Of a DNA stretch of 64,000 nucleotides, positions 10,122-18,864 are shown piece by piece (positions within the stretch are counted from its first letter, which is position 1; every line of letters begins with the position of its first letter). Under the pieces are notes generated by a model. That model was not told where the DNA came from, made no database searches, and was given only the letters and a program-made list of their open reading frames with translations. The position numbers and the translations under genes were made by a program. Source of the stretch: Lactococcus paracarnosus (lineage in GTDB: Bacteria > Bacillota > Bacilli > Lactobacillales > Streptococcaceae); the NCBI RefSeq assembly GCF_006770285.1, contig NZ_CP017195.1, positions 2,046,001 to 2,110,000 of the forward strand, read 5' to 3'.

Positions 10122-11345
10122 TTACAATAAATCTTGAATATCCATCTCTAAGCTATCTACTTGCGCATCAGCTGATACTTGACTGATCATGATACCATCC
10201 ACTGCACGTTGTACTAAATTATTAATATCCAGACGCTGCTCAAATTTTTCTGCGTTCTCTAGCTTAGGATTTGTTTTCGGTTGAGGTGGTGCAAAAATCG
10301 TACAACAATCTTCAAATGGTTGAATTGAAATATTGAAGGTATCAATTTTCTCAGCCAATTCAATAATCTCTAACTTATCCAAGGTGACAACCGGACGAAT
10401 GATAGGCGTTGACGTAACAGCATTGATTGCCACCATCGAACCTAGCGTTTGGCTGGCAACTTGTCCAAGGCTCTCACCATTGATGATCACTTGTCCATGA
10501 CGTCTTGCACGAATTTCATCGACCACACGCATCATAAAACGACGCGTTACTGTCATCAGGTAAGGCATAGGTACTTTTTCTTTAATTTCTTCCTGTATTT
10601 CAGTAAACGGGACTTCTATAAACTGAATATCACCACCAAAAACTGTCAATTTACTTGCTAAATCTTTGGCTTTTTTGAGCGAACCAGGGCCTGTGTAAGG
10701 TGGTGAAGCAAAATGAACTGCTTCTATTTCGACACCTCGTTTAAGTGCCAAATACCCTGCTACAGGTGAATCAATGCCTCCCGACAGCATCAGCATCCCT
10801 TTACCTGCCGTACCAACGGGTAAACCGCCTGCTCCCTTGATTGTCTCATAGCTCAAATAAGCGGCATCAGGCCGAATTTCAACACGTAGGTCAATATCAG
10901 GGCGTTTCATCTGAACCTTAGCATAGGGAATCGTTTCCATCACTGTGTGACCTAATTCGCGATTGAGCTCTGTACTATCTAATTCAAATTCATGGTCAGA
11001 GCGCTTGGCAGAAATTTTAAAGGTCATCCCCTCTAGATAGACTTTTTTTACCAGTTCAGCTACTGCAGTTTCAAGTGCCGGCATCGTTTTTTCCACCTTT
11101 ATAGCTGGAGAAAAATTTTGTACGCCAAATACTTTAACTAACTTCTCTGATAAAGGGCCATAGGCAGCACCATTTAAAAATATATGCGTACGATCACGAT
11201 CCGACTTCACAGAAACCATCGGCCATTCGACCAAAACTTCTCTGATATTGTTGGCAAGTCGTGCAATAAATTTCATACGATTTTTGCCTTTTGTTGATAA
11301 CTCGCCATAGCGAATCAGTATTTCTGAATAAGTTAAATTTGTCAT
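10122..11345 (-). CDS. thiI: tRNA 4-thiouridine synthase ThiI
   Basis: Adenylates U8 of tRNA and inserts sulfur received from a cysteine desulfurase. It may also feed sulfur to thiamine thiazole synthesis. The 407 residues hold an N-terminal ferredoxin-like/THUMP region (to about 165), then the PP-loop ATP pyrophosphatase domain with [10 protein letters not shown] near 187-196. There is no C-terminal rhodanese domain, as is usual in Bacillota, so persulfide transfer must rely on cysteines such as those in [10 protein letters not shown]. It lies 34 bases after nifS, its presumed sulfur donor. Confidence 0.94.
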   Translation of the reverse strand: MTNLTYSEILIRYGELSTKGKNRMKFIARLANNIREVLVEWPMVSVKSDRDRTHIFLNGAAYGPLSEKLVKVFGVQNFSPAIKVEKTMPALETAVAELVKKVYLEGMTFKISAKRSDHEFELDSTELNRELGHTVMETIPYAKVQMKRPDIDLRVEIRPDAAYLSYETIKGAGGLPVGTAGKGMLMLSGGIDSPVAGYLALKRGVEIEAVHFASPPYTGPGSLKKAKDLASKLTVFGGDIQFIEVPFTEIQEEIKEKVPMPYLMTVTRRFMMRVVDEIRARRHGQVIINGESLGQVASQTLGSMVAINAVTSTPIIRPVVTLDKLEIIELAEKIDTFNISIQPFEDCCTIFAPPQPKTNPKLENAEKFEQRLDINNLVQRAVDGIMISQVSADAQVDSLEMDIQDLL

Positions 11346-11379
11346 GGGTACTTTCTATTGTTTTACGAGCAGGCTCATA

Positions 11380-12522
11380 TTATTGTATTTTCTGAAATTT
11401 CGTATGTAACTGTTTAAAAATCGTTAGAAATTGCTCTATTTCAGCCATATTATTATCTGGGTCAAGAGAGATCCTGACTGCCGACGTGGCAAGTCTAGGT
11501 GGAACATGCATGGCTGTCAGAGTACTAGACGCAAGTCCTGCCTTTGATGAGCAAGCACTTGTCGTCGAAATATAAATCTCATGTGCTTCAAATCCATGCA
11601 CGAGGACCTCTCCTCGGACACCCTTCATGCCGAATGTCACAACATTTGAAATAAACCTATCTCTTTGACTAAAAATGACAATATCCGAGTAAGCTTCAAG
11701 CGCAGTCAACAAGACCTCTTTCATGGCAGTGAGCTTGACTTGCTTGCTCTCAGCTTCTGCTACATATAGGCGAAGGGCTTTGGCAGTTGCAGCAATCCCT
11801 GCGACGTTTTCAGTTGTTGACCTTTTTTTACTTTCTTGGCCACCACCTGAAAGTAAGGGATGTAGATTTTTTCCTTTTTTCATATAAATAAAGCCGACCC
11901 CACGTGGGCCATGAAACTTATGTGCTGAAAAAGTCGCAAAATCAACCCGTTGCGGTAACATATCTAGGAGTGGAATTTTACCAATCGCTTGCACCGCATC
12001 AACATGAAAAGAAATCGTCGGTTTATCTGCCAAAAGTGCTGCAATCTGATGAAGTGGTTCGATTACGCCAATTTCATTATTAACTGCCATCACTGAGATT
12101 AAAATCGTCTCTCTTCTGATTAATGAAGCAAGGGCATCTAGGCTAACAAAACCGTTACTATCTACAGGCGCAAAATCAACCTCAAATCCTTGCGTCATTA
12201 ACCATGCAGCAGATTCTTTAACAGCTGGATGCTCAACATCTGATACAATAATATGATTCCCATAGACTTTTTTTTCAAAAGCTAGCCCTTTGATGATCCA
12301 ATTATCTCCTTCAGTGCCGCCTGACGTAAAATAAATTTCTGATGTTGCTTTCCCAAGTAGTTCTGCAATTTGCTTGCGCGAGGCCTGCAACATACGTGTC
12401 GCTACTGTCCCTAAATCGTGAAGACTAGAGGGATTACCCATAATTCTAGTCGCAACATCTGTATACGTCTTTAGCACTTGCGGGTAGATTGCCGTTGTTG
12501 CTGCATTATCAAAATATATCAC
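11380..12522 (-). CDS. nifS: Cysteine desulfurase (NifS/IscS-like), partner of ThiI
   Basis: A PLP enzyme taking sulfur from cysteine as an enzyme-bound persulfide. The 380 residues include the PLP-lysine motif SAHKFHGP near 199-206 and the catalytic Cys in TSACSSK near 322. The start codon is GTG, not ATG: GAAGGAAAAAGATA precedes GTG at 12522 and the protein begins MIYFDNAATT. Immediate linkage to thiI indicates a dedicated sulfur donor for tRNA thiolation rather than the SUF cluster desulfurase. Transcription probably begins about 220 bases upstream and crosses an intrinsic terminator. Confidence 0.92.
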   Translation of the reverse strand: MIYFDNAATTAIYPQVLKTYTDVATRIMGNPSSLHDLGTVATRMLQASRKQIAELLGKATSEIYFTSGGTEGDNWIIKGLAFEKKVYGNHIIVSDVEHPAVKESAAWLMTQGFEVDFAPVDSNGFVSLDALASLIRRETILISVMAVNNEIGVIEPLHQIAALLADKPTISFHVDAVQAIGKIPLLDMLPQRVDFATFSAHKFHGPRGVGFIYMKKGKNLHPLLSGGGQESKKRSTTENVAGIAATAKALRLYVAEAESKQVKLTAMKEVLLTALEAYSDIVIFSQRDRFISNVVTFGMKGVRGEVLVHGFEAHEIYISTTSACSSKAGLASSTLTAMHVPPRLATSAVRISLDPDNNMAEIEQFLTIFKQLHTKFQKIQ

Positions 12523-12567
12523 TATCTTTTTCCTTCTTACATGTTTTTAAACATCTTTATATGCATC

Positions 12568-12741
12568 GGGTATTGCCTGTCTTTACTTGCTAATCACCAA
12601 CTAAAATACCCTTTTTATCTCTTTTAACACTGGACAGTCATGCCATTAAAAAACTACTGATTTCTCAGTAGGTTTTTTTGATCATATCAACTCATATCAG
12701 TAGGATGACCATCACTTGAACAACTATGCTTTTGCATCTAT
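12568..12741 (-). ncRNA. Structured leader of nifS-thiI, or a separate small RNA
   Basis: From the predicted start near 12741 the minus strand carries, in order, a small hairpin (ATGC-AAAA-GCAT near 12725-12738), CCTACTGAT (12704-12696), an intrinsic terminator at 12653-12672, and a 7-bp pairing GGGTATT/AATACCC (12605-12611 with 12568-12574). The arm ATCAGTAG can pair with either of two upstream CTACTGA copies. The terminator would yield an RNA of about 90 bases. I do not recognise a riboswitch class, and no T-box consensus is present. That transcription reads through to nifS is an assumption. Confidence 0.4.
12648..12679 (-). terminator. Intrinsic terminator inside the nifS leader
   Basis: On the minus strand CTACTGA-GAAA-TCAGTAG is followed by TTTTTT, a compact intrinsic terminator. 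It lies downstream of a promoter (TTGACA at 12776-12771) and upstream of nifS. It could end a small RNA, attenuate nifS, or merely terminate the 67-codon gene before it. Confidence 0.7.
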
Positions 12742-12747
12742 ACTTCT

Positions 12748-12776
12748 ATGGTATACCTTTTGTTGAGGGATGTCAA
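12748..12776 (-). promoter_or_regulatory. Promoter upstream of the nifS leader
   Basis: A perfect -35 TTGACA (plus-strand TGTCAA, 12771-12776) is followed after 17 bases by TACCAT (12748-12753). A TATACC overlapping it at shorter spacing is the alternative -10. Confidence 0.5.
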
Positions 12777-12804
12777 CATTTTTGTCACAGCTCACATTAA
12801 AACG

Positions 12805-13008
12805 CTACATTTTTTTAAAATTAACGTGTTTTTCCTTCATAGAAATTTTGCCAACCTCATAACCATAGGCTTTTAATTCTTTCTTATAGGTTAAGAAGGC
12901 ATGGTCTATAGGGAAGCCTAGGATAGCCTCAATCTCTTCAAAAGTCAATTTAAATGCTATACGACTATCTTTTGCAACAATCTGCCATAATGGCTCATAT
13001 TTACTCAT
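12805..13008 (-). CDS. Small protein, DUF7662-like
   Basis: A 67-residue soluble protein beginning MSKYEPLWQIV. The pattern KYEPLW, LTFEEIEAILGFPI then a basic tail resembles the small DUF7662-type domain (YxPLW then LTFxEIExILG), whose function is unknown. GGCGGA lies 9 bases before the ATG. It sits between the nifS leader and the HxlR regulator, with 95 bases to the latter. Coding potential is supported by the motif match rather than by neighbours. I cannot assign a role. Confidence 0.55.
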   Translation of the reverse strand: MSKYEPLWQIVAKDSRIAFKLTFEEIEAILGFPIDHAFLTYKKELKAYGYEVGKISMKEKHVNFKKM

Positions 13009-13103
13009 CTTTTAAGTCCGCCAATTTTTTAATATTATTCACCTATATCACCAGTCTGCCAATGCTAATAATTAGCGCAATAAATGACGACACAATGAAT
13101 TTT

Positions 13104-13436
13104 TTAGTCACACAACTTTGCTGCTAAAAGGTCCGCAGAGATATGATCATTTCCCCAATCACAAATTGTATCCAGCACAGGTATCATACTGAGACCAACG
13201 GATGTCAAGTGATACTCAACTTTTAATGGATAGCCTGATGTGGTCGTCCGAACGATTAAGCCATCTCGTTCAAGTTGCCTTAGTTGTAGCGTTAGTGTTT
13301 TCCTGCTAACATCTGGTAAATCTCTGGATAATTGGTTAAATCGTGTTGTATCTTGTTCATGGATATAATAGATAATATAGATTTTCCATTTACCTTGAAT
13401 TAGCTTCATCGTTGCATCAAACTCATTTAGATACAT
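13104..13436 (-). CDS. HxlR-family transcriptional regulator
   Basis: A 110-residue winged-helix protein with the family hallmarks IQGKWKIYIIYYI, RFNQLSRDLPDVSRKTLTLQ, LERDGLIVR and YHLTSVG. Members often respond to electrophiles or disulfide stress through an N-terminal cysteine. Here the N-terminus MYLNEFDATMK has none, and the only cysteines are near the C-terminus (TICDWG and LCD). GGGGA lies 6 bases before the ATG. It is divergent from an SDR gene across a 106-base spacer that holds a symmetric candidate operator. That makes repression of the SDR and autoregulation likely. Confidence 0.88.
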   Translation of the reverse strand: MYLNEFDATMKLIQGKWKIYIIYYIHEQDTTRFNQLSRDLPDVSRKTLTLQLRQLERDGLIVRTTTSGYPLKVEYHLTSVGLSMIPVLDTICDWGNDHISADLLAAKLCD

Positions 13437-13456
13437 GACATTCCCCTAGAGACTTG

Positions 13457-13478
13457 GTAGTTACCTAAAAGTAACTAC
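13457..13478. promoter_or_regulatory. Inverted-repeat candidate operator for the HxlR regulator
   Basis: GTAGTTAC (13457-13464) and GTAACTAC (13471-13478) form a perfect 8-bp dyad around CTAAAA. It lies 21 bases from the regulator start and about 25 bases upstream of a TATAAA -10 (13503-13508) for the SDR gene. Spacing and symmetry suit a dimeric winged-helix protein. Confidence 0.55.
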
Positions 13479-13542
13479 TTTTTTTATTGTGACTTTAAGT
13501 TTATTATAAAACATATCACAAAATAAATAAAGGAAAAATAAA

Positions 13543-14265
13543 ATGAAAAAATTAATCGTCATAACTGGTGCAGGCAGTGGCTTTGGAAAAGAAATGGCCA
13601 AAACATTCAGTGAAATGGGACACCCCCTACTCCTTATTGGCAGAAATAAAACAGCATTAGATCAACTCGGCTTAGCAAACACGATGACACGTTCTGTGGA
13701 TGTTGGCAATCAAGCCGCATTCAATGAGGCAATATTAGCAGCTGAGTTAGTCTATGGTGACGTTGATCTATTGATTAATAATGCTGGCCAAATGTTACTC
13801 GGTGATGTTGGGAATCAAGCAGCTGCCGATTGGGAATGGATGATAAATGTGAATTTATTTGGGACATTAAACAGGATACAGGCAGTTTTACCTGCTATGA
13901 CTGAGAGAAAATCAGGTACCATCATCAATGTATCCTCTATTGCTGGATTTAAAGCATTTGAAAACCATGCGGCTTACTGTGCCACAAAATTCGGTATTCA
14001 TGGGCTGACAGAAACCGTCAGATTAGAAGCCTCTAAAAACAATGTCCGCATCCTACTCATCTCACCAGGTGCAGCAGAAACCCCATTATTAGGTCATACA
14101 ACACGTGATGATATAAAAGATGGCTATCATGCTTGGAAGCAAACGATGGGTGGTGTTTCGATGGATCCAAAAGCAGTGGCCAATGCTGTCGCATTTATGT
14201 ACGCCATGCCACAAGAGGTTTCTATTAGAGAACTTGTCATCGCTAGTACCCTGCAGGATAATTAA
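13543..14265 (+). CDS. Short-chain dehydrogenase/reductase
   Basis: A 240-residue classical SDR oxidoreductase. It has the Rossmann glycine motif TGAGSGFG at 8-15, NNAG near 86-89, a catalytic Ser in NVSSIAG near 131-137, and the YCATK catalytic motif near 146-150. It reduces or oxidises an unknown carbonyl/alcohol substrate with NAD(P)H. AAAGGAAAAATAAA precedes the ATG. The adjacent divergent HxlR gene suggests induction by a reactive compound, possibly an aldehyde or quinone. That is inference from context. The substrate cannot be read from sequence. Confidence 0.88.
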   Translation: MKKLIVITGAGSGFGKEMAKTFSEMGHPLLLIGRNKTALDQLGLANTMTRSVDVGNQAAFNEAILAAELVYGDVDLLINNAGQMLLGDVGNQAAADWEWMINVNLFGTLNRIQAVLPAMTERKSGTIINVSSIAGFKAFENHAAYCATKFGIHGLTETVRLEASKNNVRILLISPGAAETPLLGHTTRDDIKDGYHAWKQTMGGVSMDPKAVANAVAFMYAMPQEVSIRELVIASTLQDN

Positions 14266-14320
14266 GTAGACAGATGAGTCAAACCTAATATATGCTAAGT
14301 CATCCATATTTGATAAATGA

Positions 14321-14350
14321 AAAAAAGAGGCAGCTTTCCTCTTTTATTTT
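14321..14350. terminator. Bidirectional terminator between SDR gene and antiporter
   Basis: AAAAGAGG (14323-14330) pairs with CCTCTTTT (14338-14345) around CAGCTTT, with A-run and T-rich flanks. The stop codon of the convergent antiporter gene (14344-14346) lies inside the right arm. Confidence 0.7.
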
Positions 14351-16389
14351 GGTTTATATTCCAGAAAATCATATAGCAGATTTGAATGGTTCTCATTCAT
14401 AGAATAATTTTCCAATGCATTAACATTCTTTCTCATGATTTTCGCCTCACGAGCTGTTAGTAAGCCTTCCGCTTCATATTCAAAAATTAATTTCCGCTCA
14501 AGGTAATAACCACGCATCATTTCATCTAGATTATTTGGATGTACTTTGGTGATAATTCTCGTGATAAAACCACCTGTAGCCACTTTTTCAGAAGCTCTTA
14601 ACCGTTCTGATTGTAGATAATTAATCAATTCTGGGTTATAAACACCTTCCAGACTCTCTAAAGCCTCCATAATCAGTGTCGTATTACTGAAATATAGATT
14701 CCGAATTTCCGTCCTAGAGTCGCCAATCAACTTCCTGATTTTTTTACCTTTTACAGTTATATTCGTATGTAAGATATTATTTAATAGTAGGCGAATTGCT
14801 CTTAAGAAAATAGCAATTGCGAACGCTAAACTTGATACAAACCGATGGACAATAGAGCGTTCTAATTCTTTTAGATATCTTTGATAAATACGATACGTTT
14901 TGATCGTAATTTCATTATTTCGAAAGGCATTTTCCAGCCCTTCATTCTCAAGTCTTAAAATCAAGAGTTGCAGATCATTAAATTCAGCTGTCATCGTTGC
15001 AGATTCTTGACTAATAATCAGTTTTTGAATACGTGCTTGATAATTGTCTATAGTTGCAATATAGCCTAATTTGTTTTTATTTTTTTCAGATTCCCTTTCC
15101 AATTCGCTTACAACTTCTGTTAAAATAGCAATTCTCGCAACATTGTCAACCTTTTGCTCTTTCTTTGGTGCAATGATTGGTAAGACTAAAATACCTGTCA
15201 AAAACCCTAAAACAGTAACAGCAGCTGTTAAAAAAATCAGCAAGGAATACTTCTGAGCAACAGCTTCGGGCAGTAGTAAGATAGTTGCAACAGATACTGT
15301 TCCCTTGACACCTGAAAAGGTCAATAATAAAATATCATCGACGTATCTATCAAATCTTTGATGCCTTTTTTTGGCAATAATTGCATAGTAAATACTTAAT
15401 ATAATATATCTGACTAAAAATAAGGTAATCGTTAAGACAATAACTGTAATGAACAACCGCACGTTGTCATAATAGGCATTTGTGATAATTGGTGTAATGA
15501 TTTGTTGTAATTCAATGCCTAAGAATAAAAAAACGATGGAGTTTAGGATAAAACTAATCGTATCCCAAACTGTTTTCTTTACACTCTCAACTTGTGCATC
15601 AAACAAGGTAATTTTTTTGAAGCCACTTGCTTGCATCACACCTGCAACAACGACTGCTATGATACCTGAAACATGAAGCTCTTCTGCTAAGAAGAAAGCA
15701 AGTAATGGCATGATCAGTTCCAGCATGAGATAACCTGTCACATCTTGCGCCGCAACGTCCTCCATTAGTGTCAAAATCATACCATTGATCCATGAAACCG
15801 CAAACCCAATTAATGCGCCCCCAATAGCAGAAAATAATAGGGTGCCCAAGGCCTTCTCGACTGAAAATTCTCCGGTAGTTAGCGCCAAAATCGCAAATTG
15901 GAAGGCAATAATACCAGACGCATCATTAAATAGGCCTTCTCCTTTTAAAATCGAGGTAATCCGTTTAGGAAAATCAAAGCGCTCAGAAAGTGAACTCACT
16001 GCTACCGCATCAGTGGGTCCCAAACTGGCACCTAGGGCAAAGCAGGCAGCTAAAGGAATCGTCGTATAAAAGTTATGGCTGATAATACCGATAATTAATG
16101 TCGTAATAAAGACAACTGGAAATACAAGCAGAGATACTGTAGGCGTGTGCTTGAGTATGCCTTTAACATCCGCCTCCTCACCCTCTCTAAAAAGGAGTGG
16201 TCCAATAATAAAGGCCAGAAACAGTTCCGGATTTAGGCGTAAAACATTTCCAGCACCTAAAATACCTAAGATGAGGCCAAAAATAACCTGAATCAACGGC
16301 AATGGTAGTTTTGGAAATACCTTATTGATAACATTTGACGTAATTAAGGCCGCAAAAAATATGATGACATAAAATACCGTATGAATCAC
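14344..16389 (-). CDS. CPA1-family Na+/H+ antiporter with long cytoplasmic tail
   Basis: A 681-residue monovalent cation:proton antiporter of the NhaP/NHE type. About 12 membrane segments occupy residues 1-410. They include GASLGPTDAVAV and the ion-binding FNDASG segment, the Asn-Asp pair typical of electroneutral CPA1 exchangers. The remaining 270 residues are charged and cytoplasmic, probably regulatory. The start is GTG (16389), with AGGAGACAAAAAAGG upstream. It should support sodium and pH homeostasis. Ion preference is unknown. Confidence 0.86.
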   Translation of the reverse strand: MIHTVFYVIIFFAALITSNVINKVFPKLPLPLIQVIFGLILGILGAGNVLRLNPELFLAFIIGPLLFREGEEADVKGILKHTPTVSLLVFPVVFITTLIIGIISHNFYTTIPLAACFALGASLGPTDAVAVSSLSERFDFPKRITSILKGEGLFNDASGIIAFQFAILALTTGEFSVEKALGTLLFSAIGGALIGFAVSWINGMILTLMEDVAAQDVTGYLMLELIMPLLAFFLAEELHVSGIIAVVVAGVMQASGFKKITLFDAQVESVKKTVWDTISFILNSIVFLFLGIELQQIITPIITNAYYDNVRLFITVIVLTITLFLVRYIILSIYYAIIAKKRHQRFDRYVDDILLLTFSGVKGTVSVATILLLPEAVAQKYSLLIFLTAAVTVLGFLTGILVLPIIAPKKEQKVDNVARIAILTEVVSELERESEKNKNKLGYIATIDNYQARIQKLIISQESATMTAEFNDLQLLILRLENEGLENAFRNNEITIKTYRIYQRYLKELERSIVHRFVSSLAFAIAIFLRAIRLLLNNILHTNITVKGKKIRKLIGDSRTEIRNLYFSNTTLIMEALESLEGVYNPELINYLQSERLRASEKVATGGFITRIITKVHPNNLDEMMRGYYLERKLIFEYEAEGLLTAREAKIMRKNVNALENYSMNENHSNLLYDFLEYKPK

Positions 16390-16489
16390 CCTTTTTTGTC
16401 TCCTCTCTATGTCATCTGAATTATACTATTACCCTAATTCGATAATCAACTAAGTATTAGCTAGCTGTACCTGCTTAACTAAATATGCA

Positions 16490-16777
16490 TCACTTATCAT
16501 CTAATAGCTTTTTATACAGCGCTTTTTTCATAGCTAATTTTTGATCAAGTCTTCTATCTGCTTTTTTTTCTAACGTGGCACGACACCGCTTAATTTCTAA
16601 TTCTGATACCTGTCTACGCAACTTGGCTTTTTGATTTTCCAAACTACGAAAACGATCAAAAAATGATGATTTCACGTCATATTTGGTACTCAAATCACTC
16701 TTATCATGATTTTCTAGATATATTTCTCTCATATGATGGATCTGTTGTTCACATTCATCATCAGACATTTTTTTCAT
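16490..16777 (-). CDS. Unknown small coiled-coil protein
   Basis: A 95-residue soluble protein, highly charged, with a predicted helical or coiled-coil stretch from about residue 45 to the end (SLENQKAKLRR, LEKKADRRLDQK). Two cysteines are present (CEQQ near 9 and KRCRA near 64). TGAGGATATAAA before the ATG is a plausible ribosome binding site, and the reading frame is intact. It stands alone between the antiporter and usp. I do not recognise a family. A role as a small adaptor cannot be tested from sequence. Confidence 0.5.
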   Translation of the reverse strand: MKKMSDDECEQQIHHMREIYLENHDKSDLSTKYDVKSSFFDRFRSLENQKAKLRRQVSELEIKRCRATLEKKADRRLDQKLAMKKALYKKLLDDK

Positions 16778-16905
16778 TTTATATCCTCAATTAATTTATA
16801 TCGCTTATTATAGCATAATCTGACTTAAAATTCTCGTGACTAGCTATCCATTCATGATATGTACATGAAAATAACACGAATACGTCATATTTTTTTCATT
16901 ATTCT

Positions 16906-16934
16906 TTTACTTTTTCATAAAATGAGCATATAAT
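16906..16934 (+). promoter_or_regulatory. usp promoter
   Basis: TTTACT (16906-16911), 17 bases, TATAAT (16929-16934). Transcription would begin near 16941, immediately before the large inverted repeat in the leader. Confidence 0.6.
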
Positions 16935-16947
16935 AGCAGTAGATGAT

Positions 16948-16995
16948 GTGATAGACACATGATTAGTGGGGAATTTGTGTGACTGTGTCTATCAC
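16948..16995 (+). promoter_or_regulatory. 12-bp inverted repeat in the usp leader
   Basis: GTGATAGACACA (16948-16959) and TGTGTCTATCAC (16984-16995) are perfectly complementary around a 24-base loop containing GTGGGGAATTTGTGTG. The repeat starts within about 10 bases of the predicted transcript 5' end. In RNA it would be a stable 5' hairpin. In DNA it could be a two-half-site operator. No U-run follows, so it is not a terminator. Confidence 0.6.
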
Positions 16996-17040
16996 GATTC
17001 ATATAAACTATCGGGTTAACGAGTTCATGGAGGAACAGAA

Positions 17041-17475
17041 ATGATTCAAGGATACAAGAAAATTTTAGTTGGTATTGATGGTTCAGTAGAATCAGCAAAT
17101 GCTTTTGATAAAGCGGTTGCCGTAGCAATTCGTAATGACGCCGAACTATTACTTGTCAATGTGATAGATTTACGTGCTTTCCAAAGTATCTCTACCTATG
17201 ACACAATGGTAGCTGATGATACAAAAAGAGGCGCTGATCAATTGATTGCTGACTTTGCTGATGAAGCAAGAGCAGCAGGTGTGACACGCATCAAAACAAT
17301 TGTCGAATTTGGCTCTCCAAAAGTGATGATGGCAACAACCATTCCTACTGAAGAACAAGTCGATTTGGTGATGATTGGTGCAACTGGGTTAAGTTATATA
17401 GAACGTTTATTTATCGGTTCTGTTGCCCAATATATCGTCACACATGCCAAGTGTGATACATTGATCATTCGTTAA
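17041..17475 (+). CDS. Universal stress protein, UspA family
   Basis: A 144-residue single-domain Usp. The N-terminal strand reads ILVGIDGS (9-16). The ATP-binding signature G-x2-G-x9-G-S appears as GATGLSYIERLFIGSV near 118-133, so this is an ATP-binding type. GGAGGAACAGAA precedes the ATG at good spacing. Such proteins accumulate in stress and stationary phase, but the molecular role is not defined. Its unusual structured leader suggests post-transcriptional or operator control. Confidence 0.92.
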   Translation: MIQGYKKILVGIDGSVESANAFDKAVAVAIRNDAELLLVNVIDLRAFQSISTYDTMVADDTKRGADQLIADFADEARAAGVTRIKTIVEFGSPKVMMATTIPTEEQVDLVMIGATGLSYIERLFIGSVAQYIVTHAKCDTLIIR

Positions 17476-17477
17476 AC

Positions 17478-17512
17478 AATAAATCAGGACGCAATCTGCG
17501 TCCTGATTTATT
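17478..17512. terminator. Bidirectional terminator between usp and pepT
   Basis: A perfect 16-bp stem (17478-17493 with 17497-17512) around ATC, with AAATCAGGACGCA in the left arm. Convergent genes on both sides share it. Confidence 0.85.
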
Positions 17513-18739
17513 TTATTTAGCATTTAATGTCACAATTTCGATGATTGTATCTACTGCAGCTTGCATGGTCTCCAAACTGACGAATTCAAATCTGCCATGC
17601 ATATTTTCGCCACCTGCAAAAATATTGGGTGTCGGAATACCCATAAATGAAATTTTAGAGCCATCTGTGCCGCCACGAACAGGTTCAATTTTCGGTGTAA
17701 TCCCTAAATTTTTCATTGCTGTTTCCGCTAACGTAACGATAGACATATCTTTTTCAATCACTTCAGCCATATTATAATATTGATCCTTGACTGTCGCAGT
17801 AAGTCGCGCTTGATCAAATGAAGCATTCAACTCGTCTGCTATGGCTAACAGATTAGCCTTCATCTCTTCGAAGACTAGCCGATCATGGTCTCGTATGATG
17901 TAAGTCATCTCCGCAGCTTCTGGCGTACCAGTTAATGAGGCAAGGTGATAAAACCCTTGACGACCATCTGTGAGCTCTGGACGTGCTGCCTCTGGTAACC
18001 GACTATGAAAATCATTTGCTAGTTGTAAGGCATTAATCATCTGATTTTTAGCAGTTCCAGGATGAACATTTCGACCAGCTATGCTAACTGTTACACCTGC
18101 AGCATTAAAGGTTTCGTATTCTAACTCACCTAGAGGACCACCATCTATCGTGTAGGCAAAATCAACATCAAAGTCTACCACATCAAATAGGTCAGCACCA
18201 ACGCCAATTTCCTCATCAGGACCAAAACCAATCCGAATTTCCCCATGTTCGATTTCAGGATGCTGTAGTAAATAATCTGCAGCTGTCATAATTTCAGCGA
18301 TACCTGCTTTGTCATCTGCTCCTAAAAGCGTCGTACCATCTGTCGTAATCAAGGTTTGCCCTAGATAATTGTTTAGATTAGGAAAATCTTTAGGATCAAG
18401 TGAATAGGCACTAGCACCTAAGGTGATCGCCTTACCATCATAATTTTCAATAAGTTGTGGATTGACCCCTTCAGCATTAAAATCCGCTGTATCTAAATGA
18501 GAAATCAAGCCGATTTTACGCACTGCTTTATCTGTCGTCGCTGGAATGGTACCGATAACATACCCATTACCAGACAAATAGTGAACATTCTCTACACCGA
18601 TTTCACGCATCTCATCAGCCAACTGGCTTGCAAATTCAACTTGAGACTGCGTGGTCGGTACTGTCGTACTTGCTTCATCAGAGCGTGTATTGTGCTTGAC
18701 ATAGCGTAAAAACCGGTCTGTCATTTTTTGATTGATCAT
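17513..18739 (-). CDS. pepT: Peptidase T (tripeptidase)
   Basis: Removes the N-terminal residue from tripeptides in the cytoplasm. It is a zinc enzyme of the M20B family. The 408 residues show the metal-site motifs HLDTADF near 80, LLGADDKAG near 140, GPDEEIG near 175 and MHGRFEFV near the end (380-387). AGGAGATGAC precedes the ATG. Peptidases of this kind release amino acids from imported casein-type peptides in dairy-associated cocci. It is a single-gene unit. Confidence 0.95.
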   Translation of the reverse strand: MINQKMTDRFLRYVKHNTRSDEASTTVPTTQSQVEFASQLADEMREIGVENVHYLSGNGYVIGTIPATTDKAVRKIGLISHLDTADFNAEGVNPQLIENYDGKAITLGASAYSLDPKDFPNLNNYLGQTLITTDGTTLLGADDKAGIAEIMTAADYLLQHPEIEHGEIRIGFGPDEEIGVGADLFDVVDFDVDFAYTIDGGPLGELEYETFNAAGVTVSIAGRNVHPGTAKNQMINALQLANDFHSRLPEAARPELTDGRQGFYHLASLTGTPEAAEMTYIIRDHDRLVFEEMKANLLAIADELNASFDQARLTATVKDQYYNMAEVIEKDMSIVTLAETAMKNLGITPKIEPVRGGTDGSKISFMGIPTPNIFAGGENMHGRFEFVSLETMQAAVDTIIEIVTLNAK

Positions 18740-18864
18740 GTCATCTCCTATTTTGATGGATAGTCTGCTATCCGCAATTTATCATATAACTTGATAGCAA
18801 AAAGAAAAAGCCTGATTTATGTCAAACTTTTCCTTATACTGTTAATCTGGATTGCTTTAAGCGA

